Shown here: piece by piece, positions 56,977 to 64,000 of the stretch | Position numbering within the stretch: the stretch's first letter is position 1 | Layout of the letters: the number at the start of each line of letters is the position of its first letter | NCBI GenBank assembly: GCA_020064725.1 | Contig: JAGTWJ010000011.1 | Span: 620,001 to 684,000 of the forward strand | DNA length: 64,000 nt | Source of the DNA: Drechslerella dactyloides | Taxonomy: Eukaryota; Ascomycota; Orbiliomycetes; Orbiliales; Orbiliaceae | Direction: 5' to 3' | Position numbers and translations under genes: made by a program | The notes under the pieces: generated by a model | Databases searched by the model: none | The model's input: only the letters and a program-made list of their open reading frames with translations | Told to the model about the DNA's origin: nothing

Positions 56977-58706
56977 ATGGCTGAATCAAGCAGCAAGACT
57001 TCGTGGGCAGACGACGTGCAGGAAGCAGAAGCGATGACTAGACAGGCTGTTGAATCGTCCAACCAGCCCGCCGGCGATGAGCCGAAGCACAACGAGCTGG
57101 TCAAGAATGAACATGACGTTGCCGTCACTCTTGCCGACATGCAAGCGGATCCTAACAGCCCGCTGTACTCGATCAAGAGCTTTCAAGAGCTTGGGCTGTA
57201 CGTTACCCTGACCGCTGCCGACGCTGATCGCCTATGAGAATGGCTAGTTAATGTCTCTTCGATATTATTTACAGGAGCGATGAATTGCAGCAAGGTCTGA
57301 TTCTGATGCGGTTCAGTCGCCCGTCGAAGATCCAAGAACGCGCTCTGCCTCTCTTGCTGAAGGACCCACCTACAAACCTCATCGGCCAATCCCAGTCCGG
57401 CACCGGGAAAACGGCCGCCTTTGTCCTCGCCATGCTCATGAGGGTTGACCTCACCAAAAACGTCCCACAGGCCCTGTGTCTCGCACCGTCTCGTGAGTTG
57501 GCTCGTCAGATCCTGGCCGTCTTCGACAACATGGGTAGCTTCGCCAAAGTCACAACCCAGTTCGCGGTCCCCTTGGCCGTCGAGCGTGGCAAGACTATCG
57601 ACGCCCAGATCGTTGTCGGAACGCCGGGGACGGTCCTCGACTGCATAAGGCGCAGGGTCCTGAGCACCAAGGATATGAGGATGATCTGTCTCGACGAAGC
57701 CGACAACATGCTCGACCAACAAGGCCTGGGAGACCAGTGCTTCCGCGTCAAATCGTACGTCCACCGCTTCGTGCTTAAGTACTGGACGACACCCTGGTAG
57801 ATGTAGCTAACTCGCCGGAATGGCCTGATAGAATGATGCCCAAGGAAATTCAGGTTCTCCTCTTTTCAGCCACCTTTCCGCAAAAGGTCATCGAATACGC
57901 CGACAGATTCGCACCCGGTGCCAACAAACTCACTCTCAAACAAGAGGAACTCACCGTCGACGGCATCAAGCAGCTCTACATCGACTGCGAGAACGACGAG
58001 GAAAAGTACGAAATCATCAAGAAGCTCTACGAGCTGATGGTCATCGGCCAATCCGTCATTTTCGTCAGAGTAGGCACCCGGAACTCCTCCCTTGCGGGTT
58101 TCTCGCAGATTTATGCGTCCGCCGCTAACCCCTAGTGTAGAGACGTGAGAATGCCAATGAGCTCCATCGACGGATGACGGCCGATGGTCACGCGGTCTCG
58201 TCGCTCCATGGCGCGTTCGATGGAAACGAGCGTGACAAAGTGATTGACGATTTCCGTTTCGGACGAACCAAAGTTCTGATCTCCACGAACGTCATCGCCC
58301 GCGGCATCGACGTCGCCTCCGTCTCGCTGGTCGTCAACTATGATCTTCCAACCCTCCCGGACAATAGAACGCCAGACTTCGAGACATATCTCCACAGGAT
58401 CGGCCGTACCGGGCGCTTTGGACGAGTTGGCGCCAGCGTCAGCTTTGTGACGGATCAGCTTAGCTGGCAGCAGATGGACGCCATCCAGCGTCACTTCAAC
58501 TGTACGATGACGAAAATAGACACTACAGATTGGATCTCAGTAGGCATAACCCGGTCGTGGTCGATTCGGTGCATAACAGCTGTAGGCTAACATGTTTTTG
58601 TTTCAATGATGAACAGGCAGCCAAGACTATTCGAAGCATCCTCAAGTCCGGCAAGAGTGCTGCCGCGTCGAGTGAGCAGTTTATGGGAGTCGGGTCAGGG
58701 AATTAG
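56977..58706 (+). CDS. DBP5: DEAD-box helicase Dbp5 (mRNA export)
   Basis: Five exons: 56977..57197, 57275..57754, 57832..58069, 58141..58539, 58617..58706; 475 aa. Dbp5 remodels mRNPs at the cytoplasmic face of the nuclear pore, stimulated by Gle1 and InsP6, and also acts in translation termination. The N-terminus (WADDVQEAEA, VTLADMQADPNSPLYSIKSFQELGL) is typical. Core motifs are QSQSGTGKTAAF (about residues 112-121), APSRELARQI, GTPGTVLD, LDEADNML, SATFP, STNVIARGIDV and HRIGRTGRFG. Every junction restores conserved sequence, for example CFRVKSMMPKEIQ and VIFVRRRENANEL. The C-terminal end is slightly divergent (ISAAKTIRSILKSGKS, ending FMGVGSGN); usual Dbp5 orthologues have an acidic DDWDEVE here, so the 58540-58616 intron boundary is the least certain. 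Confidence 0.94.
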
Positions 58707-60474
58707 TAGTCGCCTGATCGCCTGGTTTCTCATCCACAGCTTCTACTAGCTTGCGCAACCGGTTGATAATATCCTCGTCTACTAGATACTTCTTTGTTTT
58801 TCTTTTCATTTCTTTTTTCAATTTCCTTTCCCTTTTTGACAAAACCACGAATGATACTCATGTAGCACCTTGCACGCCCTTCCCCCTTCGAGCTCCACGA
58901 ACCCTGAAATTCTATTGATATCCCCTTGATGCATTGAAAATTTTCCCTTTAATTGTTGAAACAACGGGAGGAAAGAAGGAAACAGAGGCTGTTCTACAAA
59001 TAATACACGGACTATTCTTGCCCCCCTCTCTAGATTTTCCTTGGACGCTATAAACACACTCCGAATTACATCACAAGCGTTGGCAGCGCTAAGTGGTATA
59101 CACCCCGAGATGTATTCGCGCCGCGTGTGTATATATGTAAATCTACTCGAGCAGCAGTAGCTAGGGAATATACATACTTACATAGCGGAAAGCTTACTTC
59201 ACGTACTCGGTGATATGATATGACATACACGTGAGTGTCTTCCTCGGATGGGCGAACCACAAGGGAATGCGTTGCGAGAAACGTTCGAAACGGGGATGAA
59301 CTGAAGCAAAAAAAAAAGTCCGATGTGACATGACGGGCTGGGGCGTTTTATTTAGCTTAGCTAGCTCGATCGCGGCCGTCAACGATAAGAGGTGTACCGC
59401 AGTACATTCACACGATATGGCAGAACTTGTACCTATAGCATGATTAAAGCGAGCCCCGGATTATTAATCCTGGTTAACGCGTTTCGGAGGGTGGTGGCAC
59501 GCGCACGAGCTCATCTCTGATAGAACAGCATGTCAGCTCGTCGGCTGGCGCTACCGTGTCGACCTGCCTGTCTGCACATGTACATGATGGATTGACCGAT
59601 TGACCGGATGCTGCGCTGTGCGACTTTAGGGCCAGCTGTATACATAGCTTGTCCCGATATCGATCTAACGTTCTTGAATTTAAGCTAGCGGGCGTACCCT
59701 TGAGGGTGCGATGCAATGGGATGGCTCGCATACTTCCCGATTGTACTTGCGATTACTGTGTGCGTACTCTGTACCTGTGCTAACGGCGGCGAAAGTGGGT
59801 CTGCTAGGTCGAAACGGGCTGCTCGACGCCGGTCGGCGCTCTCGACAGCGATCCAGTCGCAGGAGTTTAAAGTCGAAGGGCTACTTGGGTGTCTACTTGT
59901 AGATAACGGTCTGTATGTCATGTCCTCGTTGGGATATCACTCGATGCATGCGAAATGGTAAGAAAGTAAGTTAAGTTCAAGGTTGCGTCCCGCGGCGTCC
60001 GAGGAGGATCCTTTGGCGGCGGGGAGGGAGACAGAGAAACGGGTCCGCGTCCTGCTGAAACAGGTGTGCATGAGCAGCAGGACCAGGAGGACGGGGTATA
60101 CTCCATGCGTGGTCGGGAAGCGTCGGTGGAGTCGGTGGAGTCTAGTAGTCGATGGGCAATGCGGCTTTCGTAATGCGCTCGCTCGTTTTTAAAAGCCCGC
60201 TGATACATGATAGAAATTAGTATGGTAGGATGGATATACGTGGGAGGACAGGTACATGATATCCCTCGGACCGGCGATGGAACTCCCGTGGCGTCTGCGG
60301 GCTTTTGTGGGGGTGGTATCCTTTCGATATCGCATTTCAGTGACATACGGCCTGGTATCGGGTACTGGTGGCGGTCTACGTAAGGTCCGATCGTAACTTA
60401 AGACAGTACGGGGTGCTTATTCAGGCGGCGGCCGCGGGATCTGGCACGGCATCCGAGCGAGGCGACTGATTGAT

Positions 60475-60538
60475 CGAGTGACTGACTGACTGACTGATTG
60501 ATTGATTGATTTGATTGATTGATTGATTGATTTGATTG
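60475..60538. repeat. (GATT)n / (GACT)n microsatellite
   Basis: GACT units grade into about a dozen GATT units with two GATTT interruptions. Confidence 0.9.
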
Positions 60539-61398
60539 CCGGACCAGCGTGGGCTTCTCTTCCGGCCGGGAAGTTAACTCTCTCTTGCCTTCTCACTTCC
60601 TCCGTCCTCCCTCATCGCTGGATCTCCCGATCCGATATCATCTCCCTCCCATCTCTGTCCCCTCTGCAGCTCTGCGATAGTTCCATCATCTTGCGAGAAC
60701 CACCTCAAATCACCGCCGCGAAAGCGACTGCAGCCTGTCCCTGCTCCGAAGGAGAGAGAGAGCTGCGCGTAACGCAACGTAACGTCCTAGTAAGTAGGCA
60801 CGAAACCAACGTCAGTCCCTCAACGGGAATACGTATACGTACCCCAGCTCTTCACCACCTAGAACCGCATCCCAGCGATACTAGCTCCCTCGCACTCGCG
60901 AGACCTGCAGAGTACCCATCTCGGTACCCAGTACATGAGGTACATACATGACATGCCTCATCTGCGTGTTTGGCTGCTCGCTTGATCCTGCGCGGAAACT
61001 CCACCAAGCCGGGCAGCCTTCTTTCGGAGGTTGGGCGTTTGCCTCGCCGTGTTGCTGCATATAACATCACCCCTTCGCCCTCCACTTCCTCCGTGCTTCA
61101 TAGACTCCCCCTTCAAACCCCTCCCCTCGACCCATCGACGCCTGCGCGGTGCTCAGCCTCCAGCAGACTCTTCACTTGATACTTCACCTGTCCACGCTCG
61201 CTGTTTCGTCATCGCTGGCGGCCGCCTTTTCCAAGCGGCGTCTTTCGAGGTCCTTCGCGGCGAGTGCATCCGATCTGGTGCCGGGTGCTTTCGCTCTTGC
61301 ACTTCGGGTCATTTCACCTCGACGCCTGATTCGGGTCCGCCTGTCCGCTGCCTGGGCACGCAACTGCGAGAGTGACTGGCTCCCGGAGCTTGGACGCT

Positions 61399-61820
61399 GT
61401 GAGTACCTAGTCATCGCCACCCACCACTTCCTCCATCTCTCTCTCTCTCTCTCACTCTCCCGCATATCTTATATTGGTCTGCCTACCGAACTGCTTCTCC
61501 CCTGCATTCGTCAGCCTTTCTCTCCTGCCTGCCGGTTTGCCTGTAACTCTCTCGCTCGCTCCCTTCGAGAAAGTACCACACCCCGTTCGCCCGCACTTCT
61601 GGCCTCATTCTCCCTTTAAACCCTCCGGATCCTCCTGGCCCCTCCTTCCCTTCCTCGCTTCATCCCTTCCGTTCTTTCTCTTCTCCACTCTCCCAAAAGT
61701 TCCCTCCAGCGTTTCCTGTTTCTTCCTCGCTGGTCTTCTGTCCTTTGGCGTGACCGGTCGCGAGTTCTTCCGGCCTTCGCAGACGACGTTTATATATTGA
61801 CTCTTCACAACCATCTACAG
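61399..61820 (+). other. Probable 5'UTR intron of the NBR1-like gene
   Basis: A GTGAGT donor at 61399 and a CTACAG acceptor ending at 61820, 19 nt before the ATG at 61840. The intervening DNA is strongly pyrimidine-rich. Inferred from signals only. Confidence 0.4.
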
Positions 61821-61839
61821 CAAAATAGACAGGATCAAG

Positions 61840-64000
61840 ATGTCTACTCCGGTCGCCCAGATCCCCCAGGCGGCTCCCGCCCCGACTCCGGTCAACCCAG
61901 ATACTCCCATCACCGTCAAGGTCTCGTATAACGGTGGAATCCGCCGCTTCAAGCTCCCTCTACGCGACCTGGGACCGGCCGTGCTGCCCACCAAGGTATG
62001 ACGCGCGTCCCCCAGACCGACGACTTGCTGATGTAATCACTCGAAATATATTAACATGGTACAACCGTCCAGCTTCGCATGGCTCTGGCTATCCCCGAAG
62101 ACCAGCAGGTCCGCTTCGAACGATACAGCGATAGCGCCGCTTCCTTCGTCGTCCTTGATGCGGACAACTTGACTGTCTATAAGCAGCTGTACAGAGCCGC
62201 CAAGGCGAAGCTCAAGCTCCGTCTCAAGGCCACTTTGATCACCCCGGAGAATGGTGAGCTGCTAGACTTCATATTGGGCAAACTCGCTGGTGTGACCATT
62301 ACTGATCGGTCGGTAGTTGAAACCCCTGTTATCGCTTCCAACCCCCCCGCGTATACTTCGCAAGTCGAGCTCTCGCAAGTCGAGCAACCCACTCCACCGC
62401 CCGCCCCGCTACCAACCGTCCGAGCCGCCGAACCCGAACCGGTCGATATCAAGCAGGCTATCGCGGAGCAGGTCCTGAACTACTTTGCCGGTGATGTCTT
62501 TAACCAACAGCTCCAGCAGAGCGTCCATGGCGAGCTCGAAAAGCGCATGAAGGAGCTTTCCATTGCCGCGGAGCCGGTCAAGACCGAATGCAACCTTGGT
62601 GCTGCCTCTACCGAGCCCGCGCCTGCCAGGTCATTCCTCGTCAAGTGCGACCACTGCGACAACTCTATTGACGGCGAACATTACCACTGCTCCATCTGTA
62701 AGGAAGGTGACTACGATCTGTGCGCCGCTTGTGTGGACAATGGGGTCCATTGCGCGGATGACCACTGGCTCATCAAGCGCACCGTCGAGAGGGGCCGCTT
62801 CGTGTCCAGCACCACCGAGTTCAAGGAGCGCAAGCAGAGGTCCAAGGCCCCCTCGCCTCAGCCAGCCCCTACCCCAGTCCGAACTCGCACCTGCAACAGC
62901 TGCGTTGTCTCTATGCCTGAGGACTGCTTTGTTACCTGCACTGTTTGCGAAGACTATGACGTCTGCCTGGAGTGCCACGCCTCTCAGAAGCATGGCCACC
63001 ACCCGGCGCACGAATTTGTTCCGGCGACCAAGGATACTCCTCTCGACACGTTGAGCTTGACCCTGCTCAATCCCGGTCGAGGTGCCCGGCATCACGCCAT
63101 CTGCGATGGCTGTGATACCGCCATTGTGGGAGTTCGCCACAAGTGCGTGGGCTGCCCAGACTGGGACTTCTGCTCCCTCTGCATCAGGAGCGCCAGTGAG
63201 ACCCATCCCGGCCACAGGTTTGTCCCTCTTTATGAGGCCATTAACATTGCTCCTCATCACGGGGTCAGGGTCATCCACACCGGCGTCCGATGCGATGGCC
63301 CATTGTGCACGAACAACATGGTTTTCATCGTTGGTGATCGCTACAAGTGCGCTGTCTGCGATGACACGGACTTCTGCGCCAACTGCGAGGCGTCTCCGCT
63401 CAATCATCATAACAAGACGCATCCTCTCATCAAGATGAAGACTGCCATCCTTGACATTACCTGCACTACCACCGAAACCACCTGCGGCGCCCAGCGTGGT
63501 ACTCTCCTCGGAGACATCCGCAACTTCAATGCCTCCAACCTCAAGTCCACTACCAACGCTGCCACCCAGGTCCAGACCGTTGCCAACGTTGAGCCGACCA
63601 TTCAATACGCCTCCGTCGATGAGAAGGAGGTCGTTGAACACTCCGAGCCGATTCCAGTACCGGTCAAGGAAGCCCCCTTGCAGGCTGAGTATCTTCGAGA
63701 TCAAATTAGGGATGGCACCTGCTTGATTGCGGGCGATAAGTTTGACCAGGTCTGGACGCTCACCAACACGGGCACCTCCGCCTGGCCCGCTGGCGTCACC
63801 GTTCGGTTCGTTGGTGGCGACCACATGTTCCCTCACGGCACCGAAGAGAGCTGCAATGCCACCGTCACTTCTTCCGTCATCAACCCAGGAGAGATTGCTA
63901 GCTTTTCCGTCAACTTGACCGCTCCGCACACCCCGATGCGCCGCATCATCTCGTACTGGAGGCTTACTGCGCCCAACGGTTCCCGATTTGGCCACAAGCT
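61840..64000 (+). CDS. NBR1: NBR1-like selective-autophagy receptor (3' end outside window)
   Basis: Exons 61840..61995, 62073..62253, and 62317 to beyond 64000; about 673 residues are visible and no stop is reached. NBR1 proteins link ubiquitinated or specific cargo to Atg8. A PB1 domain spans about residues 24-110 (ITVKVSYNGGIRRFKL, ALAIPEDQQVRFERYSD). Four ZZ zinc fingers follow, each with C-x2-C pairs and His residues: starting KCDHCDNSIDGEHYHC, RTCNSCVVSMPEDCF, ICDGCDTAIVGVRHKC and RCDGPLCTNNMVF. The NBR1/FW domain begins at about residue 575 (DQVWTLTNTGTSAWPAG, HMFPHGTEE) and runs to the edge. LIR motif and any UBA domain would lie beyond it. A 454-codon frame on the opposite strand is a shadow. 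Confidence 0.95.

Larger units (their letters stand above)
58707..61839. other. Gene-poor 3.1-kb interval and NBR1 leader
   Basis: The interval has only short open frames without domains. A GATT-type repeat lies at about 60475-60538. From about 60990 the plus strand is C/T-rich, continuing to the NBR1 start with CT runs at about 61436-61455 and 61600-61690, as in long fungal leaders. No gene was recognised at 58707-60900. Confidence 0.4.

Noticed and set aside
62631..63995. 454-codon open frame opposite NBR1
   Set aside because: The sense strand encodes four ZZ fingers and an FW domain; the antisense frame has no feature and reflects codon composition.
1..64000. A functional cluster of RNA genes (Argonaute, Not3/5, Has1, Dbp5, RRM/CCCH)
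   Set aside because: They are scattered, on both strands, with unrelated genes between them; this fits chance placement of core genes rather than a cluster.

Overview
The window is nuclear DNA of a filamentous ascomycete (Pezizomycotina), most likely a eurotiomycete of the Aspergillus/Penicillium kind. The basis is gene architecture: many short introns (about 50-100 nt) with GTANGT-like donors, CTAAC/CTGAC branch sites and YAG acceptors, and a housekeeping protein set typical of these fungi (RGG-rich Argonaute, flavin-carrier/TRP-like channel, Bzz1 with a C1 domain, NBR1 with several ZZ fingers). Genus and species are inference only.

Seventeen protein genes could be assembled exon by exon; all but one (cut by the right edge) are complete. 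Left to right: a small unknown protein of 79 aa (+, 540-845); Argonaute (-, 2618-6023); a CECR5/HDHD5-type HAD hydrolase (-, 7596-9255); the ER SNARE Use1 (+, 10106-11394); endonuclease III homologue Ntg/Nth1 (+, 11738-13343); gamma-tubulin (-, 13842-15763); a 1689-aa low-complexity protein of unknown function (-, 16587-21838); CCR4-NOT subunit Not3/5 (-, 25290-27464); D-aminoacyl-tRNA deacylase (+, 30673-31670); cyclophilin-40 Cpr6 (+, 32245-33729); TFIIH subunit Tfb5 (+, 34221-34721); an RRM plus CCCH zinc-finger protein (+, 36121-38419); a delta(24)-sterol-reductase-like FAD oxidoreductase (+, 39378-40913); a flavin-carrier/TRP-like membrane protein (-, 41671-44199); DEAD-box helicase Has1 (+, 46450-48609); an IFRD-domain protein (-, 50148-51711); Bzz1 (-, 53002-55528); DEAD-box helicase Dbp5 (+, 56977-58706); and the 5' part of an NBR1-like autophagy receptor (+, 61840 to the edge). 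Exon lengths were checked to keep frame across every junction.

The genes are not an operon or a metabolic cluster. Several act on RNA (Argonaute, Not3/5, Has1, Dbp5, the RRM/CCCH protein, the tRNA deacylase), others in DNA repair/transcription (Nth1, Tfb5), trafficking and actin (Use1, Bzz1), microtubule nucleation (gamma-tubulin) and autophagy (NBR1); the mix looks like chance synteny of core genes. No rRNA, tRNA, CRISPR array, secondary-metabolite cluster or intact transposase was found.

Long gene-free stretches lie at 21839-25289, 27465-30672, 44200-46449 and 58707-61839. The second holds the only mobile-element candidate, a ~254-bp AT-rich MITE-like element with imperfect terminal inverted repeats built from tandem 17-bp units (29456-29709). 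Other non-gene signals are a perfect three-unit heat-shock element upstream of cpr6 and several probable 5'UTR introns. I did not find a convincing new multi-gene system; the most original leads are the unknown 1689-aa protein with its in-frame 57-nt intron and 60-bp repeats, the RRM/CCCH protein, the small 79-aa protein and the MITE.
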